From contig JBOGUF010000075.1 of assembly GCA_050696075.1 (NCBI GenBank), positions 1-60,312 on the forward strand: a DNA stretch of 60,312 nucleotides, read 5' to 3'. A program made the position numbers and the translations under genes. The notes beneath the pieces were generated by a model that saw only the letters and a list, made by a program, of their open reading frames with translations, was not told the origin of the DNA and did no database searches. Each line of letters begins with the position of its first letter. Position 1 is the first letter of the stretch. The DNA comes from JBOGUF01 sp050696075 (GTDB taxonomy: Bacteria; Chloroflexota; Chloroflexia; Thermomicrobiales; UBA6265). Shown piece after piece: positions 7,924 through 16,138 of the stretch.

Positions 7924-8610
7924 CTAGCCCAGATCGTGCGCCTGGCCAGGCGCCAGCGCGATACACGTCGCGTCTGTCTTCGTATCCACCTGCTGCTTGA
8001 AGGCGTCGGGGTCCTGTTTGATCGGTGGAAACGTGTTGTAGTGACAGGGCACCACGAGCTTAGGCCTAAGGAAGGTGACAGCGCGCACGGCGTCGGCTGG
8101 TCCCATCGTAAAGAGATCGCCGATCGGCAACACCGCGACGTCGAGCCCTTCTTCCCCGATCAACTGCATGTCACCGAACAGGCATGTATCGCCAGCAAAA
8201 TAGATCGTGTGCCCACCGAAGCGGACGACGTGGCCTGCCGGCACGCCGGGTGCAAGGAAGGTGTCGCCATACGAAGATGTATGCCAGGCCGGGACAAACT
8301 TTGTAGTGCCGCCGTCGAACGCGATCGTGCCGCCGTGGTTGCCGCCGACGGCGTTCTCAACGCCCTGCTTGCCCAGCCAAGTTCCCAACTCAAAGGTCGC
8401 GATCACGGTCGCGCCGGTGCGTTTGGCTATTTCAATGGTGTCTCCGACATGATCGCCATGGGCGTGCGTGAGTAAGATGGTGTTCGGATTGAGATCGTCT
8501 GCTGATCGCGCGGCGGTCGGGTTTCCTGTCAAGAAGGGGTCGACCAACACGCTCTTGCCGTCGGCCTCGACCAGGAACGCCGAATGCCCGAGATACGTGA
8601 TCGTCGCCAT
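7924..8610 (-). CDS. UPF0173 metal-dependent hydrolase (MBL fold)
   Basis: A 228-residue metallo-beta-lactamase-fold hydrolase of the UPF0173 / YtkL group. The zinc motif is THAHGDHVGD, with further ligands expected in PAWHTSS, FAGDTCLFGDM and the late PCHYNTFP. The length is typical and GGAGGGG precedes the ATG. Substrate unknown. It follows the amidohydrolase by 14 bp in the same operon. Confidence 0.93.
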   Translation of the reverse strand: MATITYLGHSAFLVEADGKSVLVDPFLTGNPTAARSADDLNPNTILLTHAHGDHVGDTIEIAKRTGATVIATFELGTWLGKQGVENAVGGNHGGTIAFDGGTTKFVPAWHTSSYGDTFLAPGVPAGHVVRFGGHTIYFAGDTCLFGDMQLIGEEGLDVAVLPIGDLFTMGPADAVRAVTFLRPKLVVPCHYNTFPPIKQDPDAFKQQVDTKTDATCIALAPGQAHDLG

Positions 8611-8624
8611 GCTCCACCCCTCCG

Positions 8625-10232
8625 TTATGCCTGACCTGACCGCTCGTAGGCGATCCGCCCTTCAGTAATCGTCAGGTCAACCTTGACCGACCCGATATCG
8701 TTCGCCGGAACTCGTTCCAGATCGGTCTCGAAGACGGTAACATCGCCGAGCTTGCCCGGCGTCAACGTGCCCTTAACCGCCTCCTCGAAGGACGCAAACG
8801 CGCCGTTGATGGTGTAGGCCCGCAGCGCGTCGTGCAGCGACACGGCTTCCTCCGGCCAGACGAACTCGCCGTTCGCGTCGGCGCGGGTCATCATCGTCTG
8901 GAGGCCAATGGTGGCGCTCGTCGACACGACAGGCGCGTCGGTGCTCGCCGCCGCGACGATGCCATGCCGCAGGTAGCTTGCCATGCCATAGGTGTACCGC
9001 AGCCGGTCGAGACCGAGGTTTTGCACGTAAACCGGTCGGAAGTCGTGCAGGAACGAGGTGCCAGGGATCGGAATCACGCCGAGTCTGGCCGTGCGCACCA
9101 GGATCGCTTCGTCGACGATCGAGAAGTGCTCGATGCGGTGACGCGGATTCGGGCGAGGATACGCCTTTAGTGCTTCTTCGTAGGCGTCGAGGACGAGGTC
9201 GATAGCCGCATCGCCGATGGCGTGGATACCGAGCTGGAACCCGGCCTTGTGGGCCCGGAGGACTTTCGCTTTCAATGCTTCTGGCGGCAGCATCCAGAGT
9301 CCGACGTTCTCCCCTTCGCCTTCATAGGGTCGGCGCATGCGGGCGGTGCGCCCGCCGATGCTGCCGTCGCTGAAAAGTTTGGCGGGGCCGACGCGCAGCC
9401 ACTCGTCGCCCATGCCGGTTTGGAGGCCGATCAGTTCCATCGGTTCGAGCATCGCATCGATGATCATCATCAGGTAGGTGCGGACCGGGAGCCGTCCTTC
9501 GCGTCGCAGCCGTTGATAGGCGTGGAACTCCTCGGGTCGGTAGATCCCGGCCTCGACCGTGCTGGTGACGCCGGACGCGAGGAAGGCGCGACCGCCCAGG
9601 ATTAGCGCCTCGGTCATCTCCTCCTCGGACGGATTGCCAATCGCCGCCCGCACGAGTTGGTGGGCCGTTTCCCGTACTACGCCGGTCGGCTCGCCGTGCT
9701 GGTCGCGGTCGATCGTGCCGCCGTCCGGATCCGGAGTCGACGCGGAGATGCCGGCGAGCGCCAGCGCGCGACTGTTCGCGACGCCAATGTGGTGACAGGC
9801 GCGAATGAGAAGCACCGGATGGTCCGGAGCAACCGCGTCGAGGTCATGGCGCGTCGGATGGCGCTGCTCGGCCAGCCGCGCCTGGTCGTAGCCGCGGCCG
9901 ATGATCCACTGGCCCGGTGGCCGCTGTCGAGCCGTGTCCGCCACGAGCGCGACCAGGTCATTGATCGATACGTTGGGGGGCGACGTGAGAAAGAGGTCGC
10001 GTGTGGCGAATCCGACCGACATCGGGTGCGCGTGCGCATCGTTGAGGCCGGGCGTTGCCGTCCGACCTTTGAGATCGACGGCGTCGGCGCGCGGCCCAGC
10101 TGCCTCGCGGGCGTCCGCGTCGCTGCCGGCGGCGGCGATCTTGCCGCCGCGGATCGCAACGGCGGTCGCCCGTGGGTGTGCGGGGTCCATCGTGAGCACG
10201 CGGCCGTTGTACAGGAGCAAATCACCGATCAT
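8625..10232 (-). CDS. Amidohydrolase (YtcJ-like)
   Basis: A 535-residue member of the amidohydrolase superfamily, YtcJ/N-substituted formamide deformylase-like. The metal-site HAHP lies early in ATPGLNDAHAHPMS; later motifs are LGIHAIGDAAIDL, RIEHFSIVDEA and STDAPVVS. The start at 10232 has AGGA eight bases upstream; an upstream in-frame ATG at 10259 would overlap the deacetylase gene. Substrate unknown; the deacetylase and PLP-enzyme neighbours point to degradation of an N-acyl or amino compound. Confidence 0.9.
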   Translation of the reverse strand: MIGDLLLYNGRVLTMDPAHPRATAVAIRGGKIAAAGSDADAREAAGPRADAVDLKGRTATPGLNDAHAHPMSVGFATRDLFLTSPPNVSINDLVALVADTARQRPPGQWIIGRGYDQARLAEQRHPTRHDLDAVAPDHPVLLIRACHHIGVANSRALALAGISASTPDPDGGTIDRDQHGEPTGVVRETAHQLVRAAIGNPSEEEMTEALILGGRAFLASGVTSTVEAGIYRPEEFHAYQRLRREGRLPVRTYLMMIIDAMLEPMELIGLQTGMGDEWLRVGPAKLFSDGSIGGRTARMRRPYEGEGENVGLWMLPPEALKAKVLRAHKAGFQLGIHAIGDAAIDLVLDAYEEALKAYPRPNPRHRIEHFSIVDEAILVRTARLGVIPIPGTSFLHDFRPVYVQNLGLDRLRYTYGMASYLRHGIVAAASTDAPVVSTSATIGLQTMMTRADANGEFVWPEEAVSLHDALRAYTINGAFASFEEAVKGTLTPGKLGDVTVFETDLERVPANDIGSVKVDLTITEGRIAYERSGQA

Positions 10233-10242
10233 CGAGGTTGTC

Positions 10243-11055
10243 CTATCGTTCAGATCCACCAGCGCGTGCTAGCCACCAGCGGGCGATGTCGTCGGCACGG
10301 GCGATCCAGATGTCGCCCAGGTCCACAGCATAGTCGATCAAGCGAGCAACGGCGCGAGACGGCCCCGGCCGTCCGCTGACAAAGGGGTGAAGCGTCAAGC
10401 ACATCAGCCCACCTTCGTCGCGCAGGACGTCGAGATCGTCTCGCCAGCAGGCGAACGTTTGGTCGGGCGTCAGCAAGCGGTCGACGAAAAACGAGTAGTC
10501 GTCCCAGAGCCAGGACGGCGGCAATTGCACGAGCGGGTCGCGCGCGGGATCGGGTTGCAGCAGGTAGGGCTGGTCGCCACCCGGTTCATCCATCACCCAC
10601 AGCAGACCCATCTCCTGGGCAATGGCGTGGGTCGCCTCGTCGTAGCGCCAGGCCGCGGTCTTGTGGCCGGTCGGCGCGACGCCGGCCAGACGGGTGAGCG
10701 TCTCCATCGTGCGCGCCATGTCGGCCCGCTGCTCGTCCTCGGATATGCGGTTGTAGTAGCGGTGGTCCCAGGAGTGCAGCGCGATCTCGTGGCCCTCTGA
10801 AATGGCGCGCTTCACCAAATAGGGGTGGTCTTCGGCGGCGCGGCCGACCCAGCAGAAGGTCGCCTGCACGTCCATGTCGGCAAGCAGGTTGAGGATGCGG
10901 TTGGTTCCGGCCGGGTCGTAGGCGGTCTGGGATATCCAGTACTGGTCGTCGCCACGATAGTTTGCTTCGCCGTACCGCCCGTCGACGTCGAAGGTGAAGC
11001 AGAGTGCGGCTCGATGCCCGGCCGGCCAGTTTCGCGCCGCGCTGTCCAGGTTCAT
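10243..11055 (-). CDS. Polysaccharide deacetylase-family (NodB) protein
   Basis: A 270-residue NodB-type carbohydrate esterase 4 homologue. It has the metal Asp pair in CFTFDVDG, the metal-binding HSWDHRYYNR motif and the late LTLHPFVSGRPG. The ending SGRPGPSRAVARLIDYA resembles the HP0310-like intracellular subgroup, whose members act on small amides rather than cell-wall glycans; no signal peptide is seen. Start and preceding stop share ATGA with the aminotransferase gene, implying translational coupling. Confidence 0.9.
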   Translation of the reverse strand: MNLDSAARNWPAGHRAALCFTFDVDGRYGEANYRGDDQYWISQTAYDPAGTNRILNLLADMDVQATFCWVGRAAEDHPYLVKRAISEGHEIALHSWDHRYYNRISEDEQRADMARTMETLTRLAGVAPTGHKTAAWRYDEATHAIAQEMGLLWVMDEPGGDQPYLLQPDPARDPLVQLPPSWLWDDYSFFVDRLLTPDQTFACWRDDLDVLRDEGGLMCLTLHPFVSGRPGPSRAVARLIDYAVDLGDIWIARADDIARWWLARAGGSER

Positions 11056-12239
11056 GATGTGGTCGCCGCGATCTCGCCCACGGCCGCGACGAGTCCGTCA
11101 ACCTCGTCCTCGGTACACCACCAACCGCAAGAGACGCGGGCGACCGTCGGGCCGGGCGCGTATTCGACGAAGCGGATCGTGTGCCCGCGCTGGTACAAGG
11201 CTTCCATCACGCGCCGTGGATGCCAATTCTCGACGGTAAAGCAGACCAGCCCGGCCATGCGATCGCGCGGCGTGATTACGGAGACGCCGTCGAGTTCGTT
11301 GAGGCCCTCCCAACAGCGTTGACCAAGAGAGGCGACTCGGTCGTAGATCCAATCGAAGCCGATCTGGTCTTGAAGCCAAGCAAGACCGGCAGCTTGCCCG
11401 ATGAGTGCAGGGGTATAGAACTCACCGATCTCGTAGCGCACCGCGCCCGCCGGTGGCAGAAGATAGCCGGTTGGTTCGGTCATCGCGGAGCGGATGTACG
11501 TTGGCCGAATGTCGGCATGGCGTTCCTTCCGAACATAGAGGGCGCCGGTGCCACCAGGGCCGCAGAGCCACTTCTGCCCCGATATGGCGTACGCGTCCAC
11601 GCCGACTTCGTGAAGGTTCACCGGCGCCTGCCCGGCGGCTTGGGCCGCGTCGACGACGACGAGAATCCTGCGCTCATGGGCGAGATCGGCGATCTGGCGG
11701 AGCGGAATGACGGCGCCTGTTGACCACATGGCGTGGGAGATAGCGATCGCACGGGTGCGATGTGTGATCTGGTCTTGAATGGCGGCGGCGACGTCGCCGC
11801 CGCCGTTGCCGACGTTCGCGATCCGAATGACGGCGCCGTAGCGATGGGCGACAAGCGCGAGCGGGACCATGATGCCAGGGTGTTCCAGGTTCGTAGTGAC
11901 GACTTCGTCGCCGCGCTGCCAATCGAGGCCCATCAGGGCGATGTTGATGCCTTCGGTAGTGCTCCGCGTCAGCGCAATCTCGTCGGCGTTCGCGCCGAAT
12001 ACGCTGGCGATGCGTTCGCGCAAGCGCTGCCACTCGTCTTTGACCCCGCCGTAGAAGGCCGGGTGGGTCCGTCCGGTGTCGAACTCCTGTTGGGCGGCGG
12101 CGATGAGGGCCTCGACCACGACGTTGGGCAACGGACCGTTGGTCCCGGCGTTGAAATAGCCGGTCAGCCGGGCGGCGGGCATACGCTCCCGCACCAGATC
12201 CACCTTCGGATCGACCGCTAACGCGCTGACCGTCGCCAC
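11052..12239 (-). CDS. Class V PLP-dependent aminotransferase
   Basis: A 395-residue fold-type I PLP enzyme of the aminotransferase V / cysteine desulfurase-like group. The cofactor lysine is in SGQKWLCGP; the PLP Asp/Gln region is VVVDAAQAAG; TRSTTEGIN is the phosphate loop. The start is GTG with AAGGAG six bases upstream. With no isc/suf genes nearby, desulfurase work for Fe-S assembly is unlikely; a catabolic lyase or epimerase role fits the operon better. Exact substrate unknown. Confidence 0.88.
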   Translation of the reverse strand: MATVSALAVDPKVDLVRERMPAARLTGYFNAGTNGPLPNVVVEALIAAAQQEFDTGRTHPAFYGGVKDEWQRLRERIASVFGANADEIALTRSTTEGINIALMGLDWQRGDEVVTTNLEHPGIMVPLALVAHRYGAVIRIANVGNGGGDVAAAIQDQITHRTRAIAISHAMWSTGAVIPLRQIADLAHERRILVVVDAAQAAGQAPVNLHEVGVDAYAISGQKWLCGPGGTGALYVRKERHADIRPTYIRSAMTEPTGYLLPPAGAVRYEIGEFYTPALIGQAAGLAWLQDQIGFDWIYDRVASLGQRCWEGLNELDGVSVITPRDRMAGLVCFTVENWHPRRVMEALYQRGHTIRFVEYAPGPTVARVSCGWWCTEDEVDGLVAAVGEIAATTS

Positions 12240-12270
12240 GCATGACTCCTTTTGACTGAATGACCAGGAA

Positions 12271-13476
12271 CTACGATACCGCCGCGGCCAGTGCTTGATC
12301 GAGGTCGGCGATGATGTCCGCTACATCCTCGATCCCGACCGAGAGCCGCACCAACCCGTCACCGATCCCGATCGCGGCGCGTTGCTCCGGCGTCAACGAG
12401 CGGTGGGACGAAATCGGCGGCGAGAGGACCAGGCTAAAAACGTCGCCGAGCGTCGTCGCCGGCACGCAGATCTGCAGGGCATCCATGAACCGGAAGACGT
12501 TCTCCTTGCCGGCGCCGGCAACGTCGAACGAGACCATGCCGCCGCGCAGCGGACAGTTGAATTGCCGTGCGATCTGTCCCAGCTCGACAAGACCAGGATA
12601 GTTCACGCGCTCCACTCGGACGTCCTCGACCAACCACGCTACGATTCTCTCGGCGTTTTGCGACTGCTGCCGTACGCGCAACGGGAGCGTCTTCAACCCG
12701 CGCAGGGTGAGCCACGCCTCGAACGGTCCCAAGATGGCGCCGGTCAGCTTGTTCAACTCGCGCATCTCGAAAGCGCGTTCCGTCGTCGTGGCGACGACAC
12801 CGCTCGTCACGTCGCCGTGGCCAGCCAGGTACTTGGTGGACGAGTGGACGACCGTGTCGACGCCGAGGCGGGCGGGGTTGACGAGCAAGGGCGAGGCAAA
12901 GGTGTTGTCGCAGATCGTCCGCGCCTTGCCGCGTTTCGCAATCTCGACGATGCCGGCGAGGTCGGCGACGCGCATCAGCGGGTTCGAGATCGTCTCAAAG
13001 ACGATCGCGCTCGGTTTGACTTCTTCGACGGTCCGTGCGAGCGCATCCAGATCGAGAATATCGACAAAGGTCGCCTTGACGCCAAGCGTGGCGAAGAGGT
13101 TGGTCAAAACGGCGTAGGTGGCGCCGTAGACGTCGCGGGCGGCGACGACGCGGCTGCCTGCCTGGACTTCGTTGAGAATGGCGGCGTGGATCGCCGCCAT
13201 GCCCGACGCAAAGGCGACGGCATCTTCGGTCCCTTCGAGCGCGGCGACGGCGCTCTCCATGGCACGGGTCGTCGGGTTGCCGTAGCGCGTATAAACGTAT
13301 CCCTCGCGCTCGTTGCCGAAAACGGCGTCGAGCGTCGCGGCGTCGTCGTAGAAATACGCGGACGAGGAATAGATCGGGGTCGTCGTCGGCGTGAAGTCAG
13401 GTCGCGGCGGCCGTTCGCCGGCATGGACGGCGCGGGTCGCAAAGCCGCGGACCCGCTCGCCGGGTGCTTCCTGCAT
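12271..13476 (-). CDS. Trans-sulfuration PLP enzyme (cystathionine gamma-synthase / methionine gamma-lyase family)
   Basis: A 401-residue Cys/Met metabolism PLP-dependent enzyme. Diagnostic motifs are YTRYGNPTTRAMESAVAALEG, ASGMAAI, the PLP Asp in CDNTFASP, and the lysine in HSSTKYLAGHGDVTSG. The family covers cystathionine gamma-synthase/lyase, O-acetylhomoserine sulfhydrylase and methionine gamma-lyase, which are hard to separate by eye. First gene of the operon, under the promoter at 13564-13592. No clear Shine-Dalgarno precedes the ATG. Confidence 0.92.
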   Translation of the reverse strand: MQEAPGERVRGFATRAVHAGERPPRPDFTPTTTPIYSSSAYFYDDAATLDAVFGNEREGYVYTRYGNPTTRAMESAVAALEGTEDAVAFASGMAAIHAAILNEVQAGSRVVAARDVYGATYAVLTNLFATLGVKATFVDILDLDALARTVEEVKPSAIVFETISNPLMRVADLAGIVEIAKRGKARTICDNTFASPLLVNPARLGVDTVVHSSTKYLAGHGDVTSGVVATTTERAFEMRELNKLTGAILGPFEAWLTLRGLKTLPLRVRQQSQNAERIVAWLVEDVRVERVNYPGLVELGQIARQFNCPLRGGMVSFDVAGAGKENVFRFMDALQICVPATTLGDVFSLVLSPPISSHRSLTPEQRAAIGIGDGLVRLSVGIEDVADIIADLDQALAAAVS

Positions 13477-13541
13477 GGGCTTTCGGTATCCCCCGGGTCT
13501 GGATAAGGGCCAACGTATCGTGATCGAAAACCCCGCGCGAC

Positions 13542-13565
13542 CTGCCCGCGCGAGACCGCGGGCAG
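13542..13565 (-). promoter_or_regulatory. Perfect stem-loop at the 5' end of the operon transcript
   Basis: Nine-bp perfect stem CTGCCCGCG/CGCGGGCAG with a 6-base loop, overlapping the predicted start site of the six-gene operon. The minus-strand RNA then reads into a GGGGTTTTC stretch. It could stabilise the mRNA 5' end or act as an attenuator. I do not recognise a SAM or other riboswitch here. Confidence 0.4.
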
Positions 13566-13592
13566 TCTATGCCTTCGCGATTTTAGCGTCAA
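13564..13592 (-). promoter_or_regulatory. Promoter of the six-gene PLP/hydrolase operon
   Basis: Minus strand: -35 TTGACG (13587-13592), 17-base spacer, -10 TAGACT (13564-13569). It lies about 90 bases upstream of the trans-sulfuration enzyme start. Confidence 0.55.
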
Positions 13593-13704
13593 TTGTGCGA
13601 ATGCGACCGATGCCGATCTAGCACGAACGTTGCGCGTCGGCGCACAATCGGTGGGACGACCAGGACGAAGGGCCGCGTTGTCGTATTACATGGAGATGCT
13701 TCGA

Positions 13705-14694
13705 ATGCCCGCACACGTGACGCAGGATCGTTTTCTCGGCGCATTGCTTGGCATGGCGATCGGGGACGCCATGGGGATGCCTGTCGCCGGTTGGACCGCA
13801 ACGCAAATCCGAGGGCGACTCGGCCGGGTGACCACGTACCATCGGCGGGTCTTTCCGGATGGCGTCGAGATCAAACCGGGGGAGTTCACCGATGTGTCGG
13901 AGATTGCCCTTTGCATCGTCGAGTCGATCACGACGAACCTGGGCGCCGTCGATCCGGACAACATCGGCGCACGCATGGTCTTCTTGGCACGGGGGGAATC
14001 GAAGCGCTGGATGGGCGCCGAGACGCGCGCCGCGCTCGAACGAGCAGCGGAGCGCATGAGCTATGTCGTAGTCCTCGACGAGGATGGACCGGCCACCGGC
14101 GACGTTGCCGCGCGCGGCATCCCCATCGGCCTGCTCCACGCTGGCGGCGATCTCGACGCGGAACTGCTCCGCAACGACGCCGAGACAGTGACTCGCATCA
14201 CGCACGGCAGCCCAGTGGCGATCGCGGCGACCACCGCGGTCGCATACGGCATGGTGCTTGCTGCCGGCGGAGAGTCGCCGCCTGCCGATTGGCTCACCGC
14301 GACGGCGGCGTTCGTCGGCGTCGGCACGATCGCGGCGGAACTTGACCTGATGGGTCAGCGACTCGCGGCGGGCGTGTCCGCGGACGAGGTGATTGCGGAA
14401 GCAGGAACTGGAGACGACGCTAGCGCCGTTGTCGCCGGGGCGTTTGCCGCTGCTGCGCTCGCATCGCGATTTGAGGATGCGGTGGAATCGGCAGCAAACG
14501 CGGGAGGCGCCGCCGATGCTCGCGCCGCGATTGCCGGGGCACTCGCCGGTGCGCGTCTTGGCGCAACCGGTATCCCGCAGCGGCTGATCGATGACCTCGA
14601 AGGGCGAATCTACGTCTCGCTGGCCGCACCTTGGTTTCACCAGCGGGCGATGATGCAAACCGAAGGCGCGATTCGGCATGACTCTCGCGACTAG
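13705..14694 (+). CDS. ADP-ribosylglycohydrolase family protein
   Basis: About 329 residues of the DraG / ADP-ribosylhydrolase (ARH) all-alpha fold, which removes ADP-ribose from proteins or small molecules using two Mg ions. The N-terminal FLGALLGMAIGDAMGMPV is the family signature. Metal-site motifs are the FTDVSEIAL block and GTGDDASAV near the C-terminus. Usual members have DDT/DDS here, so FTDVSE is a variant. The ATG at 13705 is preceded by GGAG nine bases upstream, and longer in-frame starts lack this. Divergent from the operon to its left. Confidence 0.88.
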   Translation: MPAHVTQDRFLGALLGMAIGDAMGMPVAGWTATQIRGRLGRVTTYHRRVFPDGVEIKPGEFTDVSEIALCIVESITTNLGAVDPDNIGARMVFLARGESKRWMGAETRAALERAAERMSYVVVLDEDGPATGDVAARGIPIGLLHAGGDLDAELLRNDAETVTRITHGSPVAIAATTAVAYGMVLAAGGESPPADWLTATAAFVGVGTIAAELDLMGQRLAAGVSADEVIAEAGTGDDASAVVAGAFAAAALASRFEDAVESAANAGGAADARAAIAGALAGARLGATGIPQRLIDDLEGRIYVSLAAPWFHQRAMMQTEGAIRHDSRD

Positions 14695-14712
14695 TTGAGG
14701 CGGAGAGGGGTC

Positions 14713-15321
14713 CTATTCTGCAAACCGCTCTTCTCGCCCGTGGTCCGCGTTGCTGTGGTACCCGTGCTGCTCCCAAAACCCTGGCCGGTCCTCGGCCATA
14801 AATTCGATGCCACGCAACCATTTGGCGCTTTTCCATGCGTATCGCGCCGGGACGACGAGCCGCAGCGGGTAGCCGTGCTCCGGGGTCAGCTCTTCGCCGT
14901 CGTGTTGGAGTGCCAGTAAGACGTCGTCGTCGACAACGACGTCGAGCGGCAGATTCGCCGTATAGCCACCGTCGGCGTGGAACATGACGAAGCGCGCGTC
15001 CGAGCGGACGCCCACGAGGCGAAGGAGCTCGCGCATCGAGACGCCTTCCCAGACGTTGTCGAGCTTGGTCCAGCGTGTGACGCAGTGCATGTCCGCGGTA
15101 ACCGAAACGCGCGGAAGGGCTTGAAACTCCTCCCAGGAAAAGCGTAGTTCGCGTTCGACGAGCCCAAACACGCGAAAGTCCCATGTCGTCGCATCGAACG
15201 ACGGGACCGAACCGAAGTGGAGAACAGGCCAGCGCTGAGTTAGGAACTGCCCAGGAGGAACACGCGCGGCTAATTCGGGCGCGACCCGTGGGCGTTTGGG
15301 ACCGACAGAACGAACGACCAT
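14713..15321 (-). CDS. Sulfite oxidase-like molybdopterin oxidoreductase
   Basis: About 202 residues of the sulfite-oxidase molybdopterin-binding fold (YedY/MsrP-related). The molybdenum-ligating cysteine is in MHCVTRW; other conserved blocks are LDNVWEGVSM, HADGGYTANLPL, PEHGYPLRLVVP and KSAKWLRGIEF. No dimerisation domain, haem domain or signal peptide is visible, so this is the short cytosolic type. The ATG at 15321 has GGAGG five bases upstream; a GTG at 15399 right after the GNAT stop is an alternative. Redox partner and substrate unknown. Confidence 0.88.
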   Translation of the reverse strand: MVVRSVGPKRPRVAPELAARVPPGQFLTQRWPVLHFGSVPSFDATTWDFRVFGLVERELRFSWEEFQALPRVSVTADMHCVTRWTKLDNVWEGVSMRELLRLVGVRSDARFVMFHADGGYTANLPLDVVVDDDVLLALQHDGEELTPEHGYPLRLVVPARYAWKSAKWLRGIEFMAEDRPGFWEQHGYHSNADHGREERFAE

Positions 15322-15400
15322 CGATGCCTCCGCATGCCACAATCCAATGCCGTCGGCGCCGAACGCCGGACGCGCCAGAGTATACGGTGACGTGTCCACC

Positions 15401-15954
15401 TCACTCCGCGTCGGCCGATCCCCATCGGGCGTCGAAGTCTGTCCGCAAGATGCCCATCACGAGCTGGTCGTGGTATCGACCGCCAAAATAGAGATTGTCT
15501 CGCAGTCGTCCTTCCATCGCAAATCCGACCCTGTCGTATGACCGAATCGCCCGTTCGTTCCCAGCGAGCACGCTAAGCGAAACCCGAAGCAGATGGCGTA
15601 CGTGGAAGAGGTAGCGAAGGAGAGCAACCAAAGCGTCCGCGCCGTACCCCTTGCCCCGAGCCAATGCATCGCCAATCAAGATCATGACCTCGGCCGACCA
15701 AGCTCTGGTCGATAGGCGCTCGAACTCGATGCGCCCGACTGGCGTGCCGTCCGCTAACACGATCAGGAAGTATCCGGCGTCGTCGAACCGACCAAAGCGG
15801 CCATGAAGGTCGCCCTGAAAGTGGTCCGACGTCTCCAGGGGACTGCCGATGCCCCCCAATGCCGCATCGATTCCGGGTCGTCGAACCAGCCGCGTAGCAT
15901 CGGCAAGTCGTCAGGCTCAATTGGGCGTAGTCGAACCCGCTCTCCTTCAATCAT
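15401..15954 (-). pseudogene. GNAT N-acetyltransferase, frameshifted
   Basis: Two overlapping frames together make one RimJ/RimL-type acetyltransferase. The N-terminal part (from the ATG at 15954, preceded by AGGGA) reads MIEGERVRLRPIEPDDLPML up to MRHWG. The rest continues in another frame with FLIVLADGTPVGRIEFERLS, GKGYGADALVALLRYLF (acetyl-CoA loop) and NERAIRSYDRVGF. The switch falls in a G6 run (C6 on the plus strand, 15852-15857); one added G restores a continuous product of about 185 residues. It may be a sequencing error, a real inactivation or a slippery phase-variable tract. Confidence 0.8.
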
Positions 15955-15971
15955 GGCCGTCCCTGATGTGC

Positions 15972-15998
15972 CTGGCACTCTCGCGAAGCGAGTGCTAA
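15972..15998 (+). promoter_or_regulatory. CIRCE element (HrcA operator)
   Basis: The right arm GAGTGCTAA is a perfect match to the CIRCE consensus TTAGCACTC-N9-GAGTGCTAA. The left arm is CTGGCACTC, with the GCACTC core intact, and the spacer is exactly nine bases. It points to HrcA-controlled heat-shock expression of dnaJ. It lies just upstream of the predicted -35 rather than downstream of the start site. Confidence 0.85.
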
Positions 15999-16004
15999 CC
16001 GTGC

Positions 16005-16032
16005 TTGACGGTCAATCGTCGCCCGTTATACT
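16005..16032 (+). promoter_or_regulatory. Predicted dnaJ promoter
   Basis: -35 TTGACG (16005-16010), 16-base spacer, -10 TATACT (16027-16032), giving a 5' leader of about 100 bases before dnaJ. The CIRCE element ends seven bases upstream of the -35. Confidence 0.6.
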
Positions 16033-16138
16033 TCAGGGAGACATGTCTCGGCGTCGCCTACGTCAGTGCCGCGATCGTCGGGAGTTTGCTGATCGTACGT
16101 GACATTGGCGTGCCTCGCCGATTGGTTTGCTGGCCCAT

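Noticed and set aside
13477..13620. SAM or other riboswitch before the trans-sulfuration enzyme
   Set aside because: Only one simple hairpin overlaps the start site; no multi-helix junction or known aptamer core is visible.
13618..14679. Minus-strand open frame of 353 codons
   Set aside because: Antisense shadow of the ADP-ribosylglycohydrolase, which carries the family signature on the plus strand.
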